The notes beneath the pieces were generated by a model. The model had not been told where the DNA came from and made no database searches. It saw nothing but the letters and a program-made list of their open reading frames with translations. Made by a program: the position numbers and the translations under genes. From positions 2,914,501-2,978,500 of the forward strand of contig CP066886.1 of NCBI GenBank assembly GCA_016745315.1: a stretch of DNA of 64,000 nucleotides. The letters are read 5' to 3'. Positions 7,836 through 17,857 of this stretch are shown in pieces (positions within the stretch are counted from its first letter, which is position 1; the number at the start of each line of letters is the position of its first letter). Origin of the DNA: Arthrospira sp. PCC 9108 (GTDB lineage Bacteria; Cyanobacteriota; Cyanobacteriia; Cyanobacteriales; Microcoleaceae).

Positions 7836-9293
7836 TTAATCTATCTGATAGATAACTCCGAGAAATGCCTTAGCTTCTGGAGTGTCAACATCAAATCCTA
7901 AGGCTGTTAACCGTTCTATGGCTACATCTAACGGTATAGGCAACTTAGAACCTCCTTTGAGAACTTCTAGGGTTGCATCAATGCCTTCTGTCTTGTATTT
8001 ACCTTGATTAATGATTGCGCTATGACCCATAAGTCTCGCTCTCAACTCAATAGGTAGTCCATACTTTTCACCTAACAGGTTGTACAGCCTACGAAAAGCA
8101 TATTTTTGGGTTACCGGGCATTTCATGAATTGAAGTCGTTGACTAAACGTTGCGTCAAACCCTCCGATTATGCTTTTGGGTTTACTGCCTTTTCTGGGAC
8201 TATATTCTGGTAACAACGGCTGTTTCAATTCCAGGAAATCAAACATTTCAGGGCTAGGTATTGGTGCAACAATCCTTCCCCCTGTTTTGATACTCACTTT
8301 CCGACCTTCTGCGTCAGTAAAGTAAACATAGTCACCTAGCACCAAGTAATTGTCTTGATTATCGGGGTCTGACAGTGCTTTGATAGTGATACCATCATCC
8401 GTTACAAATGGCTTAGTTAGATTAACTGCGGCGGCTATCTCGGTAGGTCTTAACCCGTACATTACTGCCATACCAGTCACCCATAACCAGTTATGTCGAG
8501 ATGATTGATGTTGAGGGCTTTTAACAGTATAGGCTTCTTGTTTGGCGCTATACCACCAATCCTTAAAGGCATCAATGCTTATACGCTGTTTCTTTTTGAA
8601 TTGCGTTTGTTTGGCGTTAATAGGCTCAAGCTGTTTAAGCAAGTGTTCTTTGTTAGGTGATTTTTCAGCTATGGCTTGTAAGATGTAGTAACGTTCTTTA
8701 AAGGTTTTGGAGCCCACTAATTTCTCTCCATTCTGCAAGGGAGTGTATAGCATAGTGTTAAAACTCTCCCAGCTAGGGTATTCATCCCAGTCAGGGAACA
8801 GCCTGAAGTATGCTTCTTTAGTAGACTCGTAAGACGCTAAGTCGCTAGCGATATCGCGGGAACGTTTCCTTCCTGTGTTGCGGTTGTACCCCGCAAAATA
8901 CTCATTCTCAATTTGTTTAAAGATGTCCCGGTAGGTTATCAGATTATTCTCAATCTGATTTTTCCCTAGGATGGTTTTATCGTACCAATCCCAAAATTCA
9001 CTAGCGCTAGTGATAGTTCCCAGGGCTTCAGATACCAACTTAGCTTTCTTAACGCCGTCTATCACCCCTTGAGGTGTACATTCAAGGTTAGCCGTTTTGG
9101 GTAGCCGTTTTCCGGTAGGTGGCTGCTTAAACTGCAATAAGAGATTGTATCTAACCCCGGTCTTTTGAAGTTTGAGAGTTACCCCTTTGGGACATCCCCC
9201 TTTAAAGTCTTGATAGGCTTTGAGGAACCTAGTATAATTGTCGTCATAATTGCCCTTTCCCCCTACAGTAGGGGTATCAGTAGCGTTACTCAT
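7836..9293 (-). CDS. Tyrosine recombinase (integrase) of element A
   Basis: 485 aa. Catalytic features near the C-terminus: Arg in GLRPTE (about residue 282), YAFR (398-401) where most family members have HxxR, GHS (423-425), and the nucleophile Tyr in GKYKT (about 433). The N-terminal 250 residues hold arm/core-binding regions, including a conserved KRSRDIASD segment. Homologous to the B integrase (44333-45736) but clearly diverged, unlike the rest of A and B, in keeping with different target sites. The gene lies outside the TIR, bracketed by 75-bp inverted repeats, and its promoter must overlap the right arm. Likely function: site-specific integration and excision. Confidence 0.9.
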   Translation of the reverse strand: MSNATDTPTVGGKGNYDDNYTRFLKAYQDFKGGCPKGVTLKLQKTGVRYNLLLQFKQPPTGKRLPKTANLECTPQGVIDGVKKAKLVSEALGTITSASEFWDWYDKTILGKNQIENNLITYRDIFKQIENEYFAGYNRNTGRKRSRDIASDLASYESTKEAYFRLFPDWDEYPSWESFNTMLYTPLQNGEKLVGSKTFKERYYILQAIAEKSPNKEHLLKQLEPINAKQTQFKKKQRISIDAFKDWWYSAKQEAYTVKSPQHQSSRHNWLWVTGMAVMYGLRPTEIAAAVNLTKPFVTDDGITIKALSDPDNQDNYLVLGDYVYFTDAEGRKVSIKTGGRIVAPIPSPEMFDFLELKQPLLPEYSPRKGSKPKSIIGGFDATFSQRLQFMKCPVTQKYAFRRLYNLLGEKYGLPIELRARLMGHSAIINQGKYKTEGIDATLEVLKGGSKLPIPLDVAIERLTALGFDVDTPEAKAFLGVIYQID

Positions 9294-9312
9294 TTTTTAC
9301 TCACTTGTTACT

Positions 9313-9387
9313 CTGCTATGGTTTTGAGTAACACCTAAGTAACGGTAGAATAGGGGTTGTAGGCTATGTAGACGCTTGACTACCATC
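9313..9387 (-). repeat. Outer inverted att-site arm, junction with host
   Basis: Perfect inverse copy of 7682-7756. Position 9387/9388 is the host junction: beyond it the amylase reading frame is normal up to a YDG motif. The integrase gene sits between the two arms. Confidence 0.85.
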
Positions 9388-9870
9388 ATAGGCGGACACA
9401 GGCCAGTTTTCGACAGTAAACCAGTCCAACCAGGGAGAATTAGGGCCGTTTTCCAGGATATCATTAAAGAAGAAAAAGCCTCGACTAGCATGGTTAAAAA
9501 CCCCATCTAGGACGATTTTAAGATGGCGACTATGGGCAGCATCTATCAATTCTCGTAGGGCTTGATTACCGCCTAAAATCGGGTCAACTTGATAATAGTC
9601 ATGGGTATGGTAGCGATGGTTACTGGCTGATTGAAATACGGGAGTAAAATAAATAGCATTAATCCCCAAGTCTTGTAGATAGTCTAGTTTTTCAATGACT
9701 CCCCACAAGTTACCGCCTTTATATCCCTGTAAAGTGGGTGGTTTTTGCCAATCTTCCCACTTAGGATGACTAATAACTGAGGGTCGAGGTAATTGGTTTT
9801 TGGCAAAACGGTCAGGAAAAATTTGATAAAATACCGAATGTTTTACCCAGTCTGGAGTGTAAATTGTCAT
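9388..9870 (-). pseudogene. GH13 alpha-amylase-family enzyme, 5' fragment disrupted by element A
   Basis: About 160 N-terminal residues of a GH13 glycosidase: start VFYQIFPDRF, the (beta/alpha)8 strand motif GINAIYFTPVF, HDYYQVDP, and conserved region I as DGVFNHASRG. Family members are usually 480 residues or more, so catalytic regions II-IV are missing. The frame enters the element at the YDGS codons and stops after about six foreign residues (end at 9364). The 3' part should lie left of this window, beyond the other end of A. Substrate would be alpha-glucans. Confidence 0.85.
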
Positions 9871-10135
9871 GGTTACGATTTGGAAAACACCAATATATAT
9901 TTAGGGCGTATAAATTGCTAAGTAACTTATACAGCCACTTATGAAAATATTTCAACCTAAATATGACGCACGATCACCATAATACCATAGTAGTTAGTGG
10001 TCAAATTATGATCTGGTGGCACTGAGACTGTGAACATCAGATAAATTTGGGCATAATTGGCCTAGCTATGTATTGCGGATAGTATCTCCTATCTGCTAGG
10101 ATTGACAGCAAGCCGAACCTTAATGAGAATCACAA
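9871..10135. other. Intergenic region between amylase stub and gvpK
   Basis: 265 bases with no ORF or clear hairpin. It presumably carries the amylase promoter and upstream sequence of the gvpK end of the gas-vesicle operon. Nothing further seen. Confidence 0.5.
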
Positions 10136-10591
10136 GTGTCAAGTCCAGAAGAAACAGCCTTGGTTCCCAAATCATCTGGTAAGGATGCAGGTTTAGCCCC
10201 CCTACTCCTTACCGTGGTTGAATTAATCCGCCAGCTGATGGAAGCGCAAGTTATCCGGCGCATGGAAGCTGATACCCTAACAGATGAAGAACTTGACCGC
10301 GCGACGAAAGTCTGCGTAAATTGGAGGCGCAGGTGTTGGACCTCTGCGAAATTTTTGATATCGACCCAGCAGACTTGAATATCGAACTGTCGGAGTTGGG
10401 TTCCCTTCTCCCTAAGTCCGGTGGCTATTACCCAGGGGGTGTCCTTGGGAAATCCCTCGATCTTGGAACTTCTCGATCGCCTTCTGAATACGGGTATAGT
10501 AGTAGAGGGAAGTGTTGATCTGGGTTTAGCCCAAATTAACCTGATTCATGCCAAGCTGAGATTGGTGCTAACATCAAAGCCTCTATTATAG
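10136..10591 (+). pseudogene. gvpK: Gas vesicle protein GvpK, two frameshifts
   Basis: Start GTG 10136. Three collinear frames together give a full GvpK: LIRQLMEAQVIRRMEA, then SLRKLEAQVLDLCEIFDIDPADLN, then SILELLDRLLNTGIVVEGSVDLGL ending at 10591. Breaks are near 10300-10306 and at the G run near 10436. GvpK is a helical accessory protein needed for gas-vesicle assembly. The order gvpK-gvpF/L-gvpG fits cyanobacterial clusters. Because the next gene is also broken at a G run, sequencing error is a serious alternative to true loss. Confidence 0.8.
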
Positions 10592-10693
10592 CCTAGGGAT
10601 TACCCAAATTTATCCCATGGGCAAGTTTTGGGTTGTGGGGGGCTAGTGATAGGTGCTAGACTGCTGATAATTACTTTTTGATGAGTGACTAAT

Positions 10694-11429
10694 ATGAGTT
10701 ACAGTCTGTATTTATACGGAATTTTACCTAAAACTAAGCTGAAGTCTTGGCATTTGCAAGGCTTAGATAATCAGCCAGTTTATACTCATGAAATTGATGG
10801 GTTTATTTTTCTGTATTCCGAGGCGCAACAGGAACGGTATTTAGCCAGCCGTAGGAATTTGCTAGGTCATGAAAAGGTGTTAGAAGCCATGATGCAGGAG
10901 GGATATAGGACGATACTACCTTTGCAATTTGGCTTGATTGTTTCTGATTGGGATGCGGTAGCTAAACAGTTAGTTAATCCTTATCATGAAAGACTGAAAG
11001 AACTGTTCGTTAAGTTGGAGGGTAATCGCGAGGTGGGGGGTGAAGGTTTTTTGGAATCAAACCGCTGAACTTAATGCTTTAATGGAGGAAAATCAAGACC
11101 TGAGAGAAAGACGCGATCGCCTGGAAGGTCAACCCCTCAGTATGGATGAAGTGATTGCTATTGGTCGGGAGATAGAGTCAAACATTTTAGACCGCGAAAA
11201 TGAGATTATCACCGCTTTTCAAGATTGCTTAATTCCCCTAGCTTTAGATTATGTAGAAAATGAATCGATGACGGATTTAATGATTTATAACGCCGCCTAT
11301 TTAATTCCTTGGAATAGTGAAGAAAAGTTTAGTCAGAAGGTGGAGGAAATCGACAATTACTTTCCCAAACGGCTGAGGATTCGCTATAATAATTTTACAG
11401 CCCCCTATAATTTCACACAACTTGATTAA
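10694..11429 (+). pseudogene. Gas vesicle protein GvpF/GvpL, one frameshift
   Basis: I take ATG 10694 (MSYSLYLYGIL), the typical GvpF/L start, over the upstream GTG. The frame breaks at the GGGGGG run at 11035-11040; the downstream frame continues VFWNQTAELNALMEENQ and ends FTAPYNFTQLD at 11429. Combined length, about 245 aa, is normal for the family, an accessory protein on the gas-vesicle assembly surface. Removing one G restores the frame, so this may be a base-call error. gvpG follows after 15 bases. Confidence 0.8.
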
Positions 11430-11444
11430 TGAGAGGATAAATCT

Positions 11445-11711
11445 ATGGTTTTACGATTATTACTCGCCCCTCTGACCGCTCCCCTGGATGGTATTGTATG
11501 GATAGGTGAACAAATCTTAGAACGCGCTGATGCTGAACTAGACGATAAAGAAAATTTAAATAAGCGTCTTTTGGCTCTTCAATTAGCCTATGATATGGGC
11601 GATATTTCAGAGGAAGATTTCGAGGAAGAAGAGGAACAGTTATTACGAGAAATTATCGCCCTAGAAGAGTCTCAGCAACAGTCGGAGTTGACATCAGATG
11701 ATGATGAATAA
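11445..11711 (+). CDS. gvpG: Gas vesicle protein GvpG
   Basis: 88 aa, start MVLRLLLAPLTAPLDGIVWIGEQILERA, with the family's hydrophobic N-terminal helix and acidic helical C-terminus. Full length for GvpG, an assembly accessory protein. Ribosome site GAGAGG upstream. Immediately downstream of the gvpF/L gene, so cotranscribed. Apparently intact, which argues the cluster was recently functional. Confidence 0.85.
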   Translation: MVLRLLLAPLTAPLDGIVWIGEQILERADAELDDKENLNKRLLALQLAYDMGDISEEDFEEEEEQLLREIIALEESQQQSELTSDDDE

Positions 11712-11860
11712 TTATCGGTTTTGGGGACAACGTACCCGCGCCCATCTATCGGCTTTTCTTTAGATTAGAAATGTGCAGTGCGTCAGTGATGGTGCGTCAG
11801 TCGAGAAGATGATTATTGACCTGATGTATTCGCTCTGACGCACCCTACCAGGCTTATAGT

Positions 11861-12547
11861 TTATACCTGTGAATCAGGGTCAATGCCTAAGCGTTTTAGC
11901 TGTTCGGCGAGACGTTGCGATCGCACTTTTTCCGCCGCCAATTCTTCTTCCAACTGCCGCGCCCGTTGTTCGGACTCTTGGGCTTGTTGGTGTAACTCTA
12001 CAGAGGTCAAAAAACGACGACCATCGGGATAGTACAACTCTAAACCCGTTGACGGAAATTCAAAGCTAATCTGGAGGCGAGGACTCACCCAACCAGACAT
12101 TTCCTCAATCATGGCTAACTCCCCGTCCCTATGCAACCATCCCGCCAAATCCAAACGTTCCGGGTCATATATATAATATTCTTCCACCCCGTAACGCTCA
12201 TAAAACTTGAATTTCCGGTTCATCTCCGCTAAACGATTCCCTGGTGAGAGAATTTCAAACACTACTTGGGGCGCTATATTATCCTCCTCCCATTGTCGAT
12301 AGGAACCTCGATGACCTTTCGGCCTGCCTATGGCTACCATGGCATCGGGGGCTTGACGGGTTTTATTGTCCCCTTCCACGGGATACCAGAGTAAATCCCC
12401 AGCCACAAACACATCGGGACGATTGGCGAACAAAATTTCTAAGTTCTCTTTAATTACCACAATCCACTGGAATTGCTGGGTATTTTCTGCCATCGGTTGT
12501 CCGTCACTATCGGGATAAATTACGGTTTGGGAAACTTGCTGAACCAT
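11861..12547 (-). CDS. Uma2 family (DUF820) protein, copy 1, intact
   Basis: 228 aa. Uma2 domain in residues 20-175, with DLLWYPVEG, PDAMVAIG, VVFEILSPGNR and EYYIYDPE, the PD-(D/E)XK-like core of the family abundant in cyanobacteria; its biological role is unknown. The C-terminal 45 residues form a Glu/Arg coiled coil (QESEQRARQLEEELAAEK) ending LGIDPDSQV. It is the only copy of five with an unbroken frame at the GRPKGHRGS segment. A possible nuclease activity is inferred from fold only. Confidence 0.85.
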   Translation of the reverse strand: MVQQVSQTVIYPDSDGQPMAENTQQFQWIVVIKENLEILFANRPDVFVAGDLLWYPVEGDNKTRQAPDAMVAIGRPKGHRGSYRQWEEDNIAPQVVFEILSPGNRLAEMNRKFKFYERYGVEEYYIYDPERLDLAGWLHRDGELAMIEEMSGWVSPRLQISFEFPSTGLELYYPDGRRFLTSVELHQQAQESEQRARQLEEELAAEKVRSQRLAEQLKRLGIDPDSQV

Positions 12548-12577
12548 AGTAATTTTCTCATCTTAATGGGGGGTGGT

Positions 12578-13264
12578 TTATACCTGTGAATCGGGGTCAA
12601 TACCTAAGCGTTTTAACTGTTCGGCGAGACGTTGCGATCGCGACTTTTTCCGCCGCCAATTCTTCTTCCAACTGCCGCGCCCGTTGTTCGGACTCTTGGG
12701 CTTGTTGGTGTAACTCTACAGAGGTCAAAAAACGACGACCATCGGGATAGTACAACTCTAAACCCGTTGACGGAAATTCAAAGCTAATCTGGAGGCGAGG
12801 ACTCACCCAACCAGACATTTCCTCAATCATGGCTAACTCCCCGTCCCTATGCAACCATCCCGCCAAATCCAAACGTTCCGGGTCATATATATAATATTCT
12901 TCCACCCCGTAACGCTCATAAAACTTGAATTTCCGGTTCATCTCCGCTAAACGATTCCCTGGTGAGAGAATTTCAAACACTACTTGGGGCGCTATATTAT
13001 CCTCCTCCCATTGTCGATAGGAACCTCGATGACCTTTCGGCTGCCTATGGCTACCATGGCATCGGGGGCTTGACGGGTTTTATTGTCCCCTTCCACGGGA
13101 TACCAGAGTAAATCCCCAGCCACAAACACATCGGGACGATTGGCGAACAAAATTTCTAAGTTCTCTTTAATTACCACAATCCACTGGAATTGCTGGGTAT
13201 TTTCTGCCATCGGTTGTCCGTCACTATCGGGATAAATTACGGTTTGGGAAACTTGCTGAACCAT
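12578..13264 (-). pseudogene. Uma2 copy 2, frameshifted
   Basis: Near-identical tandem duplicate of copy 1. It lacks one C in the GGCCTGCC context (near 13040), which turns MVAIGRPKG into MVAIGSRKV and stops after 90 residues. The remainder is open from about 12980 but also has an extra G near 12643 that spoils the C-terminus. Not expected to make a functional protein. Confidence 0.8.
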
Positions 13265-13295
13265 AGTAATTTTCTCATCTTAATGGGGGGGTGGT

Positions 13296-14086
13296 TTATA
13301 CCTGTGAATCGGGGTCAATACCTAAGCGTTTTAACTGTTCGGCGAGACGTTGCGATCGCACTTTTTCCGCCGCCAATTCTTCTTCCGCCCGCCGCGCCAG
13401 TTGTTCGGACTCTTGGGCTTGTCGCTGTGCTGCTTCGGCTTGTCGCTGTGCTGCTTCGGCTTGTCGCTGTGCTGCTTGGGCTTGCTGCTGTGCTGCTTCG
13501 GCTTGTTGCTGTGCTGCTTCGGCTTGTTGGTGTAACTCTACAGAGGTCAAAAAACGACGACCATCGGGATAGTACAACTCTAAACCCGTTGACGGAAATT
13601 CAAAGCTAATCTGGAGGCGAGGACTCACCCAACCAGACATTTCCTCAATCATGGCTAACTCCCCGTCCCTATGCAACCATCCCGCCAAATCCAAACGTTC
13701 CGGGTCATATATATAATATTCTTCCACCCCGTAACGCTCATAAAACTTGAATTTCCGGTTCATCTCCGCTAAACGATTCCCTGGTGAGAGAATTTCAAAC
13801 ACTACTTGGGGCGCTATATTATCCTCCTCCCATTGTCGATAGGAACCTCGATGACCTTTCGGCTGCCTATGGCTACCATGGCATCGGGGGCTTGACGGGT
13901 TTTATTGTCCCCTTCCACGGGATACCAGAGTAAATCCCCAGCCACAAACACATCGGGACGATTGGCGAACAAAATTTCTAAGTTCTCTTTAATTACCACA
14001 ATCCACTGGAATTGCTGGGTATTTTCTGCCATCGGTTGTCCGTCACTATCGGGATAAATTACGGTTTGGGAAACTTGCTGAACCAT
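13296..14086 (-). pseudogene. Uma2 copy 3, frameshifted, five extra heptads
   Basis: Carries the same one-base deletion as copy 2 (near 13862). Between the Uma2 domain and coiled coil it has five additional 7-residue units (AEAAQRQ type, encoded by 21-bp repeats). Otherwise identical to copy 1. Confidence 0.8.
13423..13527 (-). repeat. 21-bp heptad-coding minisatellite in Uma2 copy 3
   Basis: Five units of about 21 bp (GCTGTGCTGCTTCGGCTTG on the plus strand). The equivalent tracts have three units in copy 4 (near 14290-14350), one in copy 5 and none in copies 1 and 2. Each unit adds exactly seven residues, two helical turns, to the coiled coil. Confidence 0.8.
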
Positions 14087-14164
14087 AGTAATTTTCTCAT
14101 GTTCGATGAGTCGGGCTAATCTCTGAAGCTATTTTGTAGTATAGCAGTTTGATGGGGGGGTGGT

Positions 14165-14913
14165 TTATACCTGTGAATCGGGGTCAATACCTAAGCGTTT
14201 TAACTGTTCGGCGAGACGTTGCGATCGCACTTTTTCCGCCGCCAATTCTTCTTCCGCCCGCCGCGCCAGTTGTTCGGACTCTTGGGCTTGTCGCTGTGCT
14301 GCTTCGGCTTGTCGCTGTGCTGCTTCGGCTTGTCGCTGTGCTGCTTCGGCTTGTTGGTGTAACTCTACAGAGGTCAAAAAACGACGACCATCGGGATAGT
14401 ACAACTCTAAACCCGTTGACGGAAATTCAAAGCTAATCTGGAGGCGAGGACTCACCCAACCAGACATTTCCTCAATCATGGCTAACTCCCCGTCCCTATG
14501 CAACCATCCCGCCAAATCCAAACGTTCCGGGTCATATATATAATATTCTTCCACCCCGTAACGCTCATAAAACTTGAATTTCCGGTTCATCTCCGCTAAA
14601 CGATTCCCTGGTGAGAGAATTTCAAACACTACTTGGGGCGCTATATTATCCTCCTCCCATTGTCGATAGGAACCTCGATGACCTTTCGGCTGCCTATGGC
14701 TACCATGGCATCGGGGGCTTGGCGGGTTTTATTGTCCCCTTCCACGGGATACCAGAGTAAATCCCCAGCCACAAACACATCGGGACGATTGGCGAACAAA
14801 ATTTCTAAGTTCTCTTTAATTACCACAATCCACTGGAATTGCTGGGTATTTTCTGCCATCGGTTGTCCGTCACTATCGGGATAAATTACGGTTTGGGAAA
14901 CTTGCTGAACCAT
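14165..14913 (-). pseudogene. Uma2 copy 4, frameshifted, three extra heptads
   Basis: Same deletion as copies 2 and 3. Three AEAAQRQ heptads. Copies 3, 4 and 5 are each preceded by a shared spacer block (GAGTCGGGCTAATCTCTGAAG), so the duplicated unit includes promoter-side sequence. Confidence 0.8.
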
Positions 14914-14990
14914 AGTAATTTTCTCATGTTCGATGAGTCGGGCTAATCTCTGAAGCTATTTTGTAGTATAGCAGTTTGATGGGGGGTGGT

Positions 14991-15697
14991 TTATACCTGT
15001 GAATCGGGGTCAATACCTAAGCGTTTTAACTGTTCGGCGAGACGTTGCGATCGCACTTTTTCCGCCGCCAATTCTTCTTCCGCCCGCCGCGCCCTTTGTT
15101 CGGACTCTTCGGCTTGCTGCTGTGCTGCTTGGGCTTGTTGGTGTAACTCTACAGAGGTCAAAAAACGACGACCATCGGGATAGTACAACTCTAAACCCGT
15201 TGGCGGAAATTCAAAGCGAATCTGGAGACGAGGACTCACCCAACCAGACATTTCCTCAATCATGGTTAACTCCCCGTCCCTATGCAACCATCCCGCCAAA
15301 TCCAAACGTTCCGGGTCATATATATAATATTCTTCCACCCCGTAACGCTCATAAAACTTGAATTTCCGGTTCATCTCCGCCAAACGATTCCCTGGTGAGA
15401 GAATTTCAAACACCACTTGGGGCGCTATATTATCCTCCTCCCATTGTCGATAGGAACCTCGATGACCTTTCGGCCGCCTATGGCTACCATGGCATCGGGG
15501 GCTTGGCGGGTTTTATTGTCCCCTTCCACGGGATACCAGAGTAAATCCCCAGCCACAAACACATCGGGACGATTGGCGAACAAAATTTCTAAGTTCTCTT
15601 TAATTACCACAATCCACTGGAATTGCTGGGTATTTTCTGCCATCGGTTGTCCGTCACTATCGGGATAAATTACGGTTTGGGAAACTTGCTGAACCAT
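14991..15697 (-). pseudogene. Uma2 copy 5, frameshifted, one extra heptad
   Basis: Most diverged of the array (several substitutions, for example HRDGELTMIEE). A one-base deletion at the same site but with a slightly different local sequence (GGCCGCC). One extra heptad. Confidence 0.8.
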
Positions 15698-16290
15698 AGT
15701 AATTTTCTCATCTTGGATGAGTCGGGCTAATCTCTGAAGCTATTTTGTAGTATAGCAGTTTTCGATTGAGGCGGTCTCATGTTACTTGGCTAAGATAGGG
15801 GTTGGCTGGAATATTTATCAACCTAATTTGGTTGGGTTTCGCCCAGGGCTGCACCCAACCTACAGCTATAAGGCTTAGGTATAGTGGCGGATATTTTGAC
15901 AACGCTTTCCTAGCCATACCATTGTTAGATATACTATTATCATAATTCCGGGCATAATTGTCAAAGTTTGAGACTAGCGGCGCAGATGCACAAATAGAAA
16001 ATAAAGCATTCCAGGAAACCAAGATAAAGACAGGGTTTGAATGGGTCGATCGCGCCAGATTAGATGGTCAATCGCTTGGCGATCGCAGTATTTTCAAACA
16101 TCAATGGGAGAGGATCAAGATTATTATCGACTATTATTCATGCTTTCATCCCCCAAGTCTAGGGCTGAGGTGCATAGTACACTTTTTATATAAATTTGGC
16201 TTCAACTGTGAAATTACCGAGTTATAATAGTCTCATGACTTAATGAAACCCTAGCGTGGATAATTATTTTCTATCTTATTCCCAAACTTT
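15698..16290. other. Non-coding stretch after the Uma2 array
   Basis: No gene I can support. It holds the spacer block shared by the Uma2 copies (15715-15765) and several GCGATCGC-like sites. An 89-codon ORF (15958-16227) has no recognisable features and I treat it as chance. Confidence 0.5.
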
Positions 16291-16294
16291 CACC

Positions 16295-16330
16295 AATAAA
16301 AACCCCGACCTAGGGAATTGGATCGGGGTA
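16295..16330 (-). terminator. Rho-independent terminator of the IS110 transposase
   Basis: On the minus strand, stem ACCCCGA (16323-16329) and TCGGGGT (16302-16308) is followed by TTTTTA. It lies 30-65 bases past the transposase stop. Confidence 0.7.
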
Positions 16331-16361
16331 CAAGTTTGATATGAGCATTATATGGGGATTA

Positions 16362-17641
16362 TTACCGCATATCCCACAGAGCCTTAAACAAAGTCTCAGC
16401 CAGCTTTCTGGATGTGGCATTCCTGGCAGCCTTGAGCGCCGCCCCAGAAACTTTGTTCCCTTTGTGGTATGCTCTAGTTACCCAATAAACTCTAAGCGAA
16501 TGAGCCTCTGGAGATTTTGGTAGGCAATCGTAGGGGGTTGTCGCGATCGCACCTTCGCCCGGTTTCTGTTCACGATGAGTCCCCCTCTCGACTGCCCGAA
16601 CAACAAACTGATGCAACACCGATCGCGCCTCTTTGCTTCCTGTGAAACTACTCCGAGTGTCAGCCTTTCCAGATTGCACTTGAGTAGCCCCCAAACCACA
16701 AAGCTGTCGAAATCGTCTCATAGCCTTAGACTTGGGAAGGCATTTAAACATCTCATCAAACGGAACGCACCGAGTAAGTAGCCAGCCTCGTTCCCGGCAG
16801 CCAAAACCAAACTTGTCAAACACCCGATGGTAGCAATCAAACTCTGGTAGGTTCAGATAGCTTAGTAGCTCTTGCTCTACCATTGCCTCTGACTGATGCC
16901 ACATACAAATCTGTTGGGCTAGTCGCGCTGTTACTTCACTAATCCCCGTGCCTTCCCCCGCCGCGATCGCCTTCGTATATTCATTGTCAAACTTAGTCTT
17001 GGTCGCTTTGGGGATTCTCCAAGTGCCTTGTTCAGTCCAACCACAAGCCCAAGCCCACCACGCTGGCAGTTTGTCCGGGTCTAATTTCCCAGACTCTTTT
17101 AGAACCTTAACTTTCGCTTTCGCTGGAAATTCATAGACTAGCCTAGACTTGGCTTGGTTTATCGTTTGGGTGCGGCGCTTGTTGAATGACCCAATATCTC
17201 TTAGGCATTGTTCAATTTTCGCTACTTCTGGCGGCCGCTCCCTCACCCAATACCTGCGATCGTAGGCAATTTGGTAATGCTGGAAGTATGTGGCAACCAT
17301 GAGCAAAGCATCGTAGGGGTCAGACTTGTTAGACGTTCCCCCATAGCTTTTCCGAGTGTCCTTAATCATCGTCTGATCTACTTTCAGCACAGGGATTCCC
17401 TCCCGATGTAAGCAGTCAATCCAGAATCTGCTATAAGTTCGGGTCGGCTCTAATATCACCACAGACGGCTCCAAAGACACAAGAAACTGGATAGACTTTG
17501 CATTTGCTTCTAGCTTTCGGTGGCACTCAGCAAATGCGGGAGACTCGTAAAAATCCCGCAACGCACCCGCTGGCATAAATTCTAGCCACACGGCATCGCA
17601 CCACGATGAGCTAACATCAAGGCTACAATTAAACTATTCAT
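16362..17641 (-). pseudogene. IS110-family (DEDD/Transposase_20) transposase with N-terminal frameshift
   Basis: The body (from 17591) has the IS110 layout: an N-terminal RuvC-like DEDD domain (VVILEPTRTYSRFW; KSDPYDALL near residue 90) and a C-terminal Transposase_20 domain (QLCGLGATQVQSGKADTRSSFTGSKEARSVLH), about 420 residues. The expected start, MNSLIVALDVS carrying the first catalytic Asp, is reached only if ATG 17641 is used and one G is restored near 17613-17620; as written, that frame stops after MPCG. Such recombinases use a bridge RNA from the non-coding flank. Frameshift may be real or a base-call error. Confidence 0.85.
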
Positions 17642-17857
17642 TTTTAACCTCTAGTGTTGTGGTTAATCGTTCCCACGAAGCTGTTACGGCTCTCGCCCAT
17701 TCTATCTGGGGGAACAAATCTCCCTAGAATCTAGCCGGGGTTGGAACCCGGCTAGAAGCAATTATTGACTTCTGCCCCCAGTAACAGGTTGGGGAGGGAA
17801 ACCTCCCATTTCAATTCGGGGGGCTAGTTATCAATGCGGTGGGAATCACCCGGTTAT
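17642..17857 (-). ncRNA. Candidate IS110 bridge-RNA region, structured 5' leader
   Basis: IS110-group elements encode their bridge RNA in the non-coding end upstream of the transposase, which matches this 216-base gap. It has strong local structure: CTAGCCGGG pairing with CCCGGCTAG (17731-17755), GGGAGGTTTCCCTCCC (near 17790-17815), and GCGG...CCGC (17836-17861). I cannot assign target- and donor-binding loops because the element ends are unknown. No ORF. Confidence 0.5.

Noticed and set aside
9297..9506. 69-aa ORF across the element A/host junction
   Set aside because: Chance fusion frame; the amylase frame is the conserved one.
13190..13609. Leu/Cys-rich plus-strand ORFs across the Uma2 array
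   Set aside because: They are antisense shadows of the 21-bp repeats; the minus frames carry the Uma2 domain.
17208..17411. Plus-strand ORFs within the IS110 transposase
   Set aside because: Shadows of the minus-strand gene, without motifs.
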